From Planctomycetota bacterium (GTDB lineage Bacteria > Planctomycetota > UBA1135 > UBA2386): a stretch of DNA of 64,000 nucleotides. The DNA is taken from the NCBI GenBank assembly GCA_016793265.1, contig JAEUHT010000093.1, positions 1 through 64,000 on the forward strand, read 5' to 3'. The position numbers were made by a program, and so were the translations under genes. Shown here piece after piece: positions 39,730-47,834 of the stretch (within the stretch, counting starts at the first letter, position 1; the number at the start of each line of letters is the position of its first letter). Under the pieces are notes generated by a model. The model did no database searches, had not been told where the DNA came from, and was given only the letters and a program-made list of their open reading frames with translations.

Positions 39730-40331
39730 CGGGGCAGCTCGGGCAGGTGCAGCATCGCTTCGTGGTGCAGCCACGTCATCAGCTCCGCCACGTCGCGGAA
39801 GCCGGGTTGACTGCGGTCGGCGGCGGGCGCCAGGTCGGGTTCGGCGTCGAGCGGCCGCAGTGGATCGCCGCGGTCTTTGTCGTTGGCGACGAAGTGGCCG
39901 TGGTGCGTGAACGTCCACAACGTGCCGAGTCCGCGCGTCGAGACCAGGTTCCAGTCGAGGTCCCAGACGGCCGAGCGCAGCCAACGGCCGGACTCGGTCT
40001 CGAAGCGGCGGATGTGCAGCTGCAGCAGCGCGTCGGCGCCGAGCCGCATGCCGACGGCGGCGAGGTCGGACGACGCGAGCGGTGCGGCGTCGAGCATCTG
40101 CGCGGCGACGGCCGCCGTGATCGTGTGGTAGCCGCGGCGCTGCACGGCCGGGGCGAGGCCCAGCAGCAGCTCGTCGCGGCGCGGCAGGAACGGCTCCGGA
40201 ACGGCCGGCCAGACCACGATCACGCGCGGCGGTTCGCCACGCAGCGGGATCGGCGTAGGGACGCGGCCGAGCGTGCAGCCGGCGAGGCCGAGCAGCACCA
40301 CCACGAGGCCGCGCAGGGCGAGGGTGTTCAC
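39726..40331 (-). CDS. Putative lipoprotein
   Basis: About 201 residues from GTG 40331: MNTLALRGLVVVLLGLAGCT gives a lipobox LAGC with Cys19. The mature protein starts PTPIPLRGEPPRVIVVWPAV, with a Rossmann-like alternation of strands and helices (LAAVGMRLGADALLQLHIRR), somewhat like small envelope lipoproteins of the GNA1162 type; this is a weak resemblance. A His-rich end (MTWLHHEAMLHLPELPR) closes it. It is the first gene of the minus-strand run and overlaps the B3/B4 gene. Confidence 0.6.
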   Translation of the reverse strand: MNTLALRGLVVVLLGLAGCTLGRVPTPIPLRGEPPRVIVVWPAVPEPFLPRRDELLLGLAPAVQRRGYHTITAAVAAQMLDAAPLASSDLAAVGMRLGADALLQLHIRRFETESGRWLRSAVWDLDWNLVSTRGLGTLWTFTHHGHFVANDKDRGDPLRPLDAEPDLAPAADRSQPGFRDVAELMTWLHHEAMLHLPELPR

Positions 40332-40846
40332 GGCTACATCATCGCGCCGGCGCGGCCCTGGCACAGCGCAGCGCCGCGCTTCCTTGCGCAGCCGCGTCCG
40401 CGTCGCGTTCGGCGTCTGCCAGACCGAACGTCGCCGTCCGGGTCGTCGCCGGTTGCAGGTGCTCGGCGACGGCGTGGCAAGGCCATGTTCGCGTGGTGTG
40501 CGCGCGGGCCATGGCGGATCTCGTCCTGGATGAACTGGAAGCCGGCACCCCGACCAATCGGAGGCGAGGTGGTTGGTGCCGCCGGGTGTCGTCGAGCCTG
40601 CGCGTCGAGGCCGCTCGGCCCTGCATGCGGGCGCGGTCTCGGCCGCCCGAGCAGCCGCCGGCCCGGCGCCGCGGCGGATTCCCGGCTTGCCTGAAACCGC
40701 CTGGCCCGGAGGTGGGGAGAGGCTCCCGCCCCACGCCCCCGCCGCCGACCGTGACTTTGCCTGCCATGGCCGCTATTCCAGCCGCACGCTTCTACCGCTG
40801 CCCGCCGCGCGAAGGCCCGCCGTTCGCCCGCGCCGCCCGCCTCCGC
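40332..40846. promoter_or_regulatory. Divergent 515-nt leader region upstream of the sigma/CHAT operon
   Basis: No convincing gene on either strand. Near its sigma-proximal end GTGGGG (40712-40717) pairs with CCCCAC (40729-40734), enclosing an inner GGAG/CTCC stem, a possible leader hairpin. In-frame ATGs upstream of 40847 exist, for example at 40493, but give only low-complexity Arg/Pro sequence. The ECF promoter should lie here; I could not pick -35/-10 boxes. Confidence 0.3.
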
Positions 40847-41443
40847 ATGCTCCCGCCCGCAGGTTCGCGTGACCCCGCCCAGGCGCCGTCCGGCGATCCT
40901 GCGGCCGACCTGCGCCTGGTGGCGGCGGCGCGGCTCGGCAACGCCGAGGCCCGAGAACAGCTCGCCGCGGCGCTCGCGGTGGTGCCGGCGATGCTGCGGG
41001 CGAAGAACCAGAAGCTCGGTGCACTGGTCGATTCCCACACCGTCGAGGACGCGGCGCAGAACGCGCTGCTCGCGGTCTGGCGCAAGCTGGAGCTCTACGA
41101 CGGCCGCACGCCGGTCGTGATCTGGGCCTACGGCTTCGCCGTCATCGAGCTGCGGCGCGCGGTCGAACGCCGCGGCCGCCGCCGCGAAGAACCGCACGCC
41201 GCCGAGGTCGTCGACCATGGCCGAGCGACGCCCGTCGAGAGCGAACTCGGCGCCCTGCTAGGCCAACTCGAAGAGGTCGATCGCCGCATCCTGCACCACA
41301 AGCACACCGAGTCGATGACGTTCCCCGAGATCGGCGACCGCCTGACCATGCCGACCAATACCGCCAAGACGCGCTACTACCGCGCCATCGCCTGGCTGCG
41401 GCAGCGCCTCGGCGGCAACCAGCCCCAGGAGCACCGCGCATGA
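40847..41443 (+). CDS. ECF-type RNA polymerase sigma factor
   Basis: 198 residues from ATG 40847. Region 2 spans about 20-90, with LRLVAAARLGNAEAREQLAA and DSHTVEDAAQNALLAVWRKL. Region 4 spans about 130-190, with LGQLEEVDRRILHHKHTESM, TFPEIGDRLTMPTNTAKTRY and RAIAWLRQRLGG. It should direct polymerase to a small regulon, very likely including its own operon. Its stop overlaps the candidate anti-sigma gene as ATGA, and a CHAT protease gene follows. The Planctomycetota commonly carry many such sigma factors. Confidence 0.88.
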   Translation: MLPPAGSRDPAQAPSGDPAADLRLVAAARLGNAEAREQLAAALAVVPAMLRAKNQKLGALVDSHTVEDAAQNALLAVWRKLELYDGRTPVVIWAYGFAVIELRRAVERRGRRREEPHAAEVVDHGRATPVESELGALLGQLEEVDRRILHHKHTESMTFPEIGDRLTMPTNTAKTRYYRAIAWLRQRLGGNQPQEHRA

Positions 41444-42051
41444 GCCCCGATCGTCAGACCGCGGAGGACCTGCTGCGCCTCGTGGTGTGCGGCGAGCTCG
41501 CCGCCGACAGCGCCGAATGGCGGGCGGCGGCCGAGAGCTTCCCCGACCTCGCGGCCGAACTCACCGCCATGCAGCGGGTGCAGCACGAACTCGACTGGTC
41601 GACCGACGACGCCGCGGCGCTCGCCGCCAGCGCCCGCAGCGCGGTGACCGCCGCCGACCGGCGCCTCGCGCGCCACACCGGGCCGCTGGCGCGGCGCTTC
41701 CGCTTCTGGGCCTGGTGCCTGCCGCTCGCCGCGGCGCTGACCATCGTGCTGGCGGTGGTGTCGTGGCCCCGCACCGAGCCGGCTGCGGGCCTGCTCGGCG
41801 ACCGCCAGCGGCTGGCGTGGCAGGTCGACGACCGCGGCGCGCTGCTCGTCGTGCCCGCCGACGTGGCCGAGCCGGGCGGCTACAAGCTCGTCTTGACCAT
41901 CGACGGCGAGGTGCGCACGCAGGAAGGTATCGACTTCCCGATCCGCCTGCCCGCTGCATGGTCCGCCGCCCTCCGCCACCCGACCGCGACGCCGCAGCTC
42001 GAACTGCAGCTCGGCAGCCAGACCTTCGCCGTCGACTTGCCGCCGCGCTGA
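41440..42051 (+). CDS. Candidate anti-sigma factor with one membrane helix
   Basis: 203 residues. The N-terminal cytoplasmic part (1-85) is helical, starts TAEDLLRLVVCGELAADSAE and has the look of an anti-sigma domain, but no zinc HxxxCxxC motif is seen. One transmembrane helix is at about 88-107 (FWAWCLPLAAALTIVLAVVS). The extracytoplasmic part is a small beta domain (LAWQVDDRGALLVVPADVAE; YKLVLTIDGEVRTQEGIDFP). Position directly after an ECF sigma gene with overlapping start strongly suggests it holds that sigma at the membrane. Its last 94 nt overlap the CHAT gene start. Confidence 0.65.
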   Translation: MSPDRQTAEDLLRLVVCGELAADSAEWRAAAESFPDLAAELTAMQRVQHELDWSTDDAAALAASARSAVTAADRRLARHTGPLARRFRFWAWCLPLAAALTIVLAVVSWPRTEPAAGLLGDRQRLAWQVDDRGALLVVPADVAEPGGYKLVLTIDGEVRTQEGIDFPIRLPAAWSAALRHPTATPQLELQLGSQTFAVDLPPR

Positions 42052-44327
42052 CGCTGTGCTGCGTCGCCGGGTCGCTGCCCGCGCAGGCCGCGGCCGACGG
42101 CGAACGTGCCCTCGCGAGGGCCGTCGAACTGCTGCGCCAGAGCCAGCCCGAGTTGGTGCTGCGCGTCGTCGACGATGCCCTCGCCACGACCGCGTCCGCG
42201 TCGCACACCGTGCGGCTCTGCTGCTTCCGCGGCCAGGCGCTGGCGATGATGTTCCGCTGGCAGGAGGCGGCGGCGTGCTACGACCGCGCCGAGGCGGCGC
42301 TGTCGCCGGACCAGAGCGCCGAGCAGGCGATCGCCGACACCACGCTGGTCACGTTGTGCCGCGCCCAGCTCGACATCAACCGCGGCCTGCCCGATCTCGC
42401 CCTGGAGAAGGTGCAGGCGGTGAAGCGCGGGTTGCCGCGCAGCACGCCGCGGAGCGCCTACGACCTCGGCCTCGTCGAACTGCAGCTGCTGCGCGCGCTC
42501 GACCTGCCGGCCGCGGCGCGGCAGCGGCTCGCCGAACACGAAGCCGAGTTCGGGCCCAGCCCGAGCCTGCGCCTGCGTGTGGCCCTGTCGGTGCTGCAGG
42601 ATCCGGCGGCGACGGCCGCCGAGCTGGAGCAGTTCCGCAGCGACGCCGCCGACTACGCCGAACGCGCCCCCGAAGAACGAGCGCTCGCCCACACGGTGGC
42701 GGTCCTGGTCAGCCTCACCACCGGCGACCACGTCGCCGCCCGCCGCTGGCTCGCGACCAACCGGGCCTTGCTCGAATCGGCCGGTCTGGCGCGAGCCGAC
42801 GAACGCTGGCTGACGCAGCAGGGCCTGGAGCTGCAGCTCGCTTTGGACGACCACGCAGCAATCGGCGCCATCGCCGCCGCCGCCGCCGACCTCGAGGCGC
42901 TGTGGGACGACGTGCTCGCCGCCTGGAGCCGGCAACTGCCCGAACGTGGCGGCCTCGGCGCCTTGTTCCCGCCCGAGCGCCAGCGGGTGCTGCGCGAGCT
43001 GCTGCGCGCCGACCGGCGGCTGTTCGGCGAGGCGGCCGGCACGCGCCGCGCGCTGCAGCGCGTGCTCGACCTCGAACCCCTCGGCTCGACGGCGCGCGCG
43101 CTCGGGGTCGCGCCGACGACGGTCGCGGCGGTGCAACGTTCGCTGGCCGAGGACCGCGGCGCCCTCGTCTACGTCGCCGGCCTCGACCACGTCTGGTTGT
43201 TCGTCATCGACGGCGGGCAGCTGGCCGCCTTCGAGCTGCCGCACCGCGTGGCGGCGATCGAACGGCGTGCGCGTTCGTGGCTGCAGGCGCTGTCGGCCCA
43301 CCGCCGCGATCCGGCGCGCAGCGAGGACCTGCGCCGGCTCGAACGGGAGCTCGCCGAAGCACTGCTGCCGGCCGAGCTGGCGCCGCGGCTCGCGCACTGG
43401 CGCCGCGTCGCCATCGTCGGCCTGGAGAGCCTCGGCTACGTGCCGTTCGAGGTGCTGCCGTGGCACACCGGCGTGCGCTTCGGCGGCCGCTTCGCGGTCA
43501 GCTACCTGCCGTCGCTCACGGTCGGCTCCTGGCAGCGCGAAGCGCGGCCCGCGACGCCCCCCAGCAGCGACGCCACGGCGCTGCTGCTGGCGTGCCCCGA
43601 CGCGCGCCCGGAGGCCGGCTCGACGCAGACCTTCGACCCGCTGCCGTTCACGGCCGACGACCAGGACCTGCTGGTGGCGCCCGCTGGCGAACGCCGCATG
43701 CCGGTGCTCGACGGCGAGCGCGCGACGCTGCCTTCGCTGCAGCAGGCGCTGCCCGGCACGCGCCTGTTGGCCATGCTCGGCCACGGCGTGCGCGACGAAC
43801 GGCGCCAGGATCCGCAGGGCTTCCTGCTCGGCGACGGCAGCACCGCGTGGAGCACCGACTTCGAACGGCTGCCGCTGCCCGAGTACCTCGTGCTCGGCGC
43901 GTGCCGGGCCGGCCGCGGCCGCATCCGCCGCGGCGACGACGGCCGCAACCTGCTGCCGGGCGCGGCCCTGATCGGCGGCGCCCGCGGCGTCGTCTCGCCG
44001 TGGGTCGACGTCGACTACCGCGCCACGCTGTCGCTGATGCGCGAACTGCACCGCGGCCTGTTCGAACGCGGCCTGCCGCTCGACGAGGCGCTGCGGCAGG
44101 CGCGCCTCGCCGTCGCCGGCCCCGACGAGCACGGGCCGATCGACGCCTGGTTGTTCCACCTCTACGGCGTCGGTGACACGCCGTTGTGCCCGCCGCCGGG
44201 GCTCGCCGCGCCGTCACCCTGGCGCACCTGGGCGCCGTGGCTCATGGCGTGGCTCTTCGCTGCGCTGCTGCTGCTCACGCCGGTGGTGCGCCGGGCTCGC
44301 GCCGCTCAGCGCCGCGGCGGCGGGTAG
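41958..44327 (+). CDS. Exported CHAT-domain protease with C-terminal membrane anchor
   Basis: 789 residues. Residues 1-45 form a long signal peptide with basic n-region and core LAAALTLCCVAGSLPAQ. Helical TPR-like repeats occupy about 45-350 (ALARAVELLRQSQPELVLRV; FRGQALAMMFRWQEAAACYD). The caspase-like CHAT domain covers 385-755 with His609 in AMLGHGVRD and Cys649 in VLGACRAGRG, the expected dyad. A helix at 758-780 (WAPWLMAWLFAALLLLTPVV) and a basic tail follow. So the protease is predicted to sit outside the inner membrane, unlike most CHAT proteins. The start is the only reasonable ATG and overlaps the anti-sigma gene by 94 nt. It may cleave an envelope partner to trigger the sigma response (inference). 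Confidence 0.8.
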   Translation: MVRRPPPPDRDAAARTAARQPDLRRRLAAALTLCCVAGSLPAQAAADGERALARAVELLRQSQPELVLRVVDDALATTASASHTVRLCCFRGQALAMMFRWQEAAACYDRAEAALSPDQSAEQAIADTTLVTLCRAQLDINRGLPDLALEKVQAVKRGLPRSTPRSAYDLGLVELQLLRALDLPAAARQRLAEHEAEFGPSPSLRLRVALSVLQDPAATAAELEQFRSDAADYAERAPEERALAHTVAVLVSLTTGDHVAARRWLATNRALLESAGLARADERWLTQQGLELQLALDDHAAIGAIAAAAADLEALWDDVLAAWSRQLPERGGLGALFPPERQRVLRELLRADRRLFGEAAGTRRALQRVLDLEPLGSTARALGVAPTTVAAVQRSLAEDRGALVYVAGLDHVWLFVIDGGQLAAFELPHRVAAIERRARSWLQALSAHRRDPARSEDLRRLERELAEALLPAELAPRLAHWRRVAIVGLESLGYVPFEVLPWHTGVRFGGRFAVSYLPSLTVGSWQREARPATPPSSDATALLLACPDARPEAGSTQTFDPLPFTADDQDLLVAPAGERRMPVLDGERATLPSLQQALPGTRLLAMLGHGVRDERRQDPQGFLLGDGSTAWSTDFERLPLPEYLVLGACRAGRGRIRRGDDGRNLLPGAALIGGARGVVSPWVDVDYRATLSLMRELHRGLFERGLPLDEALRQARLAVAGPDEHGPIDAWLFHLYGVGDTPLCPPPGLAAPSPWRTWAPWLMAWLFAALLLLTPVVRRARAAQRRGGG

Positions 44328-45958
44328 CTGCCGACGCTCGGATCGCCGCCGCCGAGCACGCCGGTGCCGCCGGTGCCGTTCATCGGCACCACGCCGCCGC
44401 GCGCGACGTACTCGACGACGTAGGCCTGCACGATGGCCGGGTCCGGCGAGGCGAAGTAGGTGCGCACGGGCAGCCAGCGCACGATCGTGCCGTTCGCGTC
44501 CTTCACGCACAGCCGCGACTGCAGCAGCACGTCGCTCTGTGCCGTGACCACGACGCCGCCCGAGGTCACGAACGTGGTCTGCACGAGCGAGCCGGGCGCG
44601 ACCTGCTGCAGCGGCATCACGCAGGCGTAGGTCTCGCGCGGCGCCGTCGGCGACTCCTGCAGCCAGCCTGCGAGATCGAGCCACAGCGTCTGCTGCGGAC
44701 CGACGAACGCGGCGACCTCGGGCGGGATCGTGGCCTCGAGCTCGACGGAGAACACCTCGCCGTCCGACCCGACGCCGCCGCCCCACAACGTCGCCTGGGC
44801 CGCCGGCGCCAGCTTGTCGGCCAGCACGTGCAGCGTGCCGTTCGCGCCACCCTGCCGCTGGTGGGCGACGAAGTCGCCGTCGCCGTCGCCGTCGAAGTCG
44901 GCCGCAGCGACCGCGCCCAAATAGCCGTAGTCGCGGCAGAAGGGCACGTAGTCGACGTCGTCCCCCGTGGCGCGGAACAGCGCCGGGGTCGCCGCCCGAT
45001 GCAGCACCATCAGGTGCGGGTGGACCTTGCCGCCGACGACCTGATAGCCGCCGAGCGCCACGTCGCCGCGGCCATCGCCGTCGAGGTCGGCCGCCGTGAT
45101 CGAACGGGCATCGAAGCCGCCGATGCCGACGAAGGCCGAGCTGACGTCGTTCGTCGCCAGCACGTGGTAGCTGCCGAAGATCCTGCCGTGCAGCACGAGC
45201 AGGTCGCGACCACCGGCGGCGAGGTCGTGCGAGACCACCATGCGGCCGCCGGCCGCTTCGAACGGGAACCAGGCCAGGAACTGGTGCTGCCAGAAGGCGC
45301 CGGTGCTCTCGTGTACGGCGACCGCGCTGGCGTAGCGCACCGCGAGTTCGAGCTCGCCGGTGCCGTCGAACGCCAACGGCAGCACCTCGAGCGCGCCCGG
45401 CAGCACCATCACCTCGGCGCACACGCCAAAGGCACCGCCGGTGCGGCTCATGCGCAGCACGGCGTCGCCGCCGGCGTCGATGCCGACCAGCAGCAGGTCG
45501 CCATCGCTGCCGATCGTGGCCGCCAGCTCGCGGGCCCCGGCGAACGCCGCCGCGCCCTTCGTTGCGACGCAACACGGCACCTGCGGGTCGTTGGTGACCT
45601 CGTACCAGTGCAGGCCGCTGGCGTCGGCGGCGACGATCGCGTCGAGGCCGCCGGGGCCTTCGCCGCGCAGCACGGTGGCGCCGGTGACCCCCTGTCGCAG
45701 CAGCACGGGCGCCAGGTGCGCGAACGGGCCGGCGAAGTAGACGAGGTTGTAGGTGCCTTGCCCGTCCTCGGTCAGCGCCACGAGGTCGAGGTCCGGGTCA
45801 TTGGCGATGCGGGCCGGCATCAGGTGCGAGAGCCCACCTTCGAGCCAGGCGTCGGCCGGCACGTGCTCGGCGAGGCGCAGTTCGAGGTTGCTCGGCATCT
45901 GCGCCAGCGCCGGAGCAACGGTGAGCAGGACGGGAGAGAGCCAAGGAGCGAGCTTCAT
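44306..45958 (-). CDS. Secreted FG-GAP/VCBS repeat protein
   Basis: 550 residues with signal peptide MKLAPWLSPVLLTVAPALAQ. The middle shows FG-GAP-type calcium loops, SITAADLDGDGRGDVALGGY and AVAAADFDGDGDGDFVAHQR, spaced as in beta-propeller blades, with weaker forms before them. The C-terminal 180 residues are a separate beta region (LWLDLAGWLQESPTAPRETY; SLVQTTFVTSGGVVVTAQSD) ending in VLGGGDPSVGSYPPPRR. Probable role: extracellular binding or adhesion. Its 3' end overlaps the convergent CHAT gene by 22 nt. Start ATG 45958 precedes the signal sequence. Confidence 0.78.
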   Translation of the reverse strand: MKLAPWLSPVLLTVAPALAQMPSNLELRLAEHVPADAWLEGGLSHLMPARIANDPDLDLVALTEDGQGTYNLVYFAGPFAHLAPVLLRQGVTGATVLRGEGPGGLDAIVAADASGLHWYEVTNDPQVPCCVATKGAAAFAGARELAATIGSDGDLLLVGIDAGGDAVLRMSRTGGAFGVCAEVMVLPGALEVLPLAFDGTGELELAVRYASAVAVHESTGAFWQHQFLAWFPFEAAGGRMVVSHDLAAGGRDLLVLHGRIFGSYHVLATNDVSSAFVGIGGFDARSITAADLDGDGRGDVALGGYQVVGGKVHPHLMVLHRAATPALFRATGDDVDYVPFCRDYGYLGAVAAADFDGDGDGDFVAHQRQGGANGTLHVLADKLAPAAQATLWGGGVGSDGEVFSVELEATIPPEVAAFVGPQQTLWLDLAGWLQESPTAPRETYACVMPLQQVAPGSLVQTTFVTSGGVVVTAQSDVLLQSRLCVKDANGTIVRWLPVRTYFASPDPAIVQAYVVEYVARGGVVPMNGTGGTGVLGGGDPSVGSYPPPRR

Positions 45959-46172
45959 GCGGGTGGTCGGGTCGAAGGTGCAGGGGGGCGAGTGCGCGCT
46001 GTCCCCAAGCGAGTCGCCGGCGGTTTCAGCATTCCGGCGGATCGGCGAACGGCGAATCGGCGCGGCGGCGAGACCGCGGGCGAGCGAGCCGGCGGAGCCG
46101 AGCGGCCGCCGCACGGCGCGTGCAGCTTGCCGCGCAAATCGCCGCTGGCAAGGCCTGCGGAAGCGCCGCGGC

Positions 46173-47213
46173 TCAACCGCCGACGGGGCGGCCGCCCGGG
46201 AACCGGTGCAGCAGCGCCTCGACCAGCGGGGCGACGCCGGTGCGGATCGGGTCGACACACGGCAGACCGTGGTTGCGGCCCGTCTTCGCCAGCAGGTCGG
46301 CCGCCGCGGCGTGGTCGAGCGCTTCGGTGTTCAGCGCGATGCCCAGGCACTGGATCGCCGGGTTGGTCAGTCGGCCGAGCTGCAGCGTCAGGTCGATGAC
46401 CTGCTGGATCGTGGGCAGCGGGTGCAAGACGCCGCGCATCGCCGTGCGCGTCGGCTCGTGGCAGACCACGAACAGGTCCGGCTGGGCGCCGTGCAGCAGG
46501 CCGAGCGTGACGCCCGCGAACGACGGGTGGAACAACGACCCCTGGCCCTCGATCACGTCCCAGTGGTCGGCGTCGTTGGCCTTGGCGATGTGCTCGACCG
46601 CGCCGGAGATGAAGTCGGCGACCACGGCGTCGATGGCGAGGCCCCGCTCGGCGATCAGGACACCGGTCTGGCCGGTGGCGCAGAAGTCGGCCTTCACGCC
46701 GGCGGCGCGCAGCCCCTTCTCGAGCGCCAGCGCCGTGTACTTCTTGCCGCAGGAACAGTCGGTGCCGACCGTCAGCAGCCGCTGCCCCGCGCGCTTGCTG
46801 CCCTTGCCGGTCGGCAGCGCCAACGTCGAGAAGCGCACGTCGTGCAGCGTGCGACCGTGGCGCTGGGCGGCGGCGGCGATGGCGGGCAGGTCCGCCAGTC
46901 GCTTGTGCAGGCCGGTGGCGACGTCGAGGCCGGCGGCGAGCGCTTCGACGATGGTCGTCACCCAGTGCTCGGGCAGCACGCCGCCGGCGTTGGCGACGCC
47001 GACGACCATGGTCTTGGCGCCGCGCGCCACGGCCTCCTGGATCGAGAGGTCGGGCAGCCCGCAGTCGGCCTTGCAGTTCGGCAGCCGCAGCTGGCCGACG
47101 CACCATTCGGGGCGCCAGTCGACGATGCCCTGGGCGGTCTTCGCCGCCAGTTGGTCGCGGGCATCGCCGAGGAACAGGAGATACGGCTTGGTCAGCACCA
47201 TGCGGGCGAACAT
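46173..47213 (-). CDS. DUF1611 family P-loop protein (DgcN-like)
   Basis: 346 residues. RLLTVGTDCSCGKKYTALAL is a P-loop, with VIEGQGSLFHPSFAGVTLGL and VVCHEPTRTAMRGVLHP as family hallmarks. DUF1611 proteins include DgcN, described as working with the dipeptide-epimerase-like DgcA in D-amino-acid (D-glutamate) metabolism; no such partner is adjacent. An N-terminal Rossmann-like domain (about 1-140) binds metabolite in solved relatives. ATG 47201 is a possible alternative start. The 214-nt gap upstream of the preceding gene holds nothing I recognise. Confidence 0.8.
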   Translation of the reverse strand: MFARMVLTKPYLLFLGDARDQLAAKTAQGIVDWRPEWCVGQLRLPNCKADCGLPDLSIQEAVARGAKTMVVGVANAGGVLPEHWVTTIVEALAAGLDVATGLHKRLADLPAIAAAAQRHGRTLHDVRFSTLALPTGKGSKRAGQRLLTVGTDCSCGKKYTALALEKGLRAAGVKADFCATGQTGVLIAERGLAIDAVVADFISGAVEHIAKANDADHWDVIEGQGSLFHPSFAGVTLGLLHGAQPDLFVVCHEPTRTAMRGVLHPLPTIQQVIDLTLQLGRLTNPAIQCLGIALNTEALDHAAAADLLAKTGRNHGLPCVDPIRTGVAPLVEALLHRFPGGRPVGG

Positions 47214-47281
47214 GGTAGCGAGCGGCCTGCGGGCGGGCCTGGGCTACGCGGCGGATCCGCGGCGGCCGGCCCGACGCCGCC

Positions 47282-47800
47282 TCAGGCCTTCAGTTCGCCG
47301 CTGTCGGCGATGACGACGTCGGCCGAGGTCGAGCCCGAACGCGAGCCGACCGCCTCCATCGCCTGCACGATCTTCATGCCGTCGACGACCTTGCCGAAGA
47401 CGACGTGTTTGCCGTCGAGCCACGGCGTGCTGACCGTCGTGATGAAGAACTGCGAGCCGTTGGTGTTCGGCCCCGCGTTGGCCATCGACAGGAGGCCTGG
47501 GGTCGTGTGCTTGTGCTGGAAGTTCTCGTCCGCGAACTTCTCGCCGTAGATCGCCTCGCCGCCGGTGCCGTTGCCGCGCGTGAAGTCGCCGCCCTGGCAC
47601 ATGAACTGCTGGATGATGCGGTGGAAGCGCGAGCCCTTGTAGTGCAGGGCCTTGCCGGACTTGCCGACGCCCTTCTCGCCGGTGCACAAGGCGCGGAAGT
47701 TCTCGGCGGTCTTGGGCACGCTGTCGGCGAACAGCTCGAAGACGACGCGGCCGGCGGCCTTGCCACCGATGGTGATGTCGAAGTAGACGCGTGGGTTCAT
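47282..47800 (-). CDS. Cyclophilin-type peptidyl-prolyl cis-trans isomerase
   Basis: 172 residues with the complete cyclophilin A-like core: [40 protein letters not shown] (catalytic Arg), [19 protein letters not shown] and [18 protein letters not shown]. The tryptophan needed for cyclosporin binding is present, as in eukaryotic-type cyclophilins. There is no signal peptide, so it is cytoplasmic and catalyses proline isomerisation during folding. An AAGGCGG motif precedes the ATG. It is transcribed as a single gene after the CnaB-repeat gene, with 34 nt between them. Confidence 0.96.
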   Translation of the reverse strand: MNPRVYFDITIGGKAAGRVVFELFADSVPKTAENFRALCTGEKGVGKSGKALHYKGSRFHRIIQQFMCQGGDFTRGNGTGGEAIYGEKFADENFQHKHTTPGLLSMANAGPNTNGSQFFITTVSTPWLDGKHVVFGKVVDGMKIVQAMEAVGSRSGSTSADVVIADSGELKA

Positions 47801-47834
47801 ACGGCCGCCTTGTTACCCGATCGGCCGGGCGCCT

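Noticed and set aside
40493-40846. Longer sigma factor start at 40493
   Set aside because: Residues encoded are Arg/Pro-rich with no sigma homology, and ATG 40847 gives the usual ECF length.
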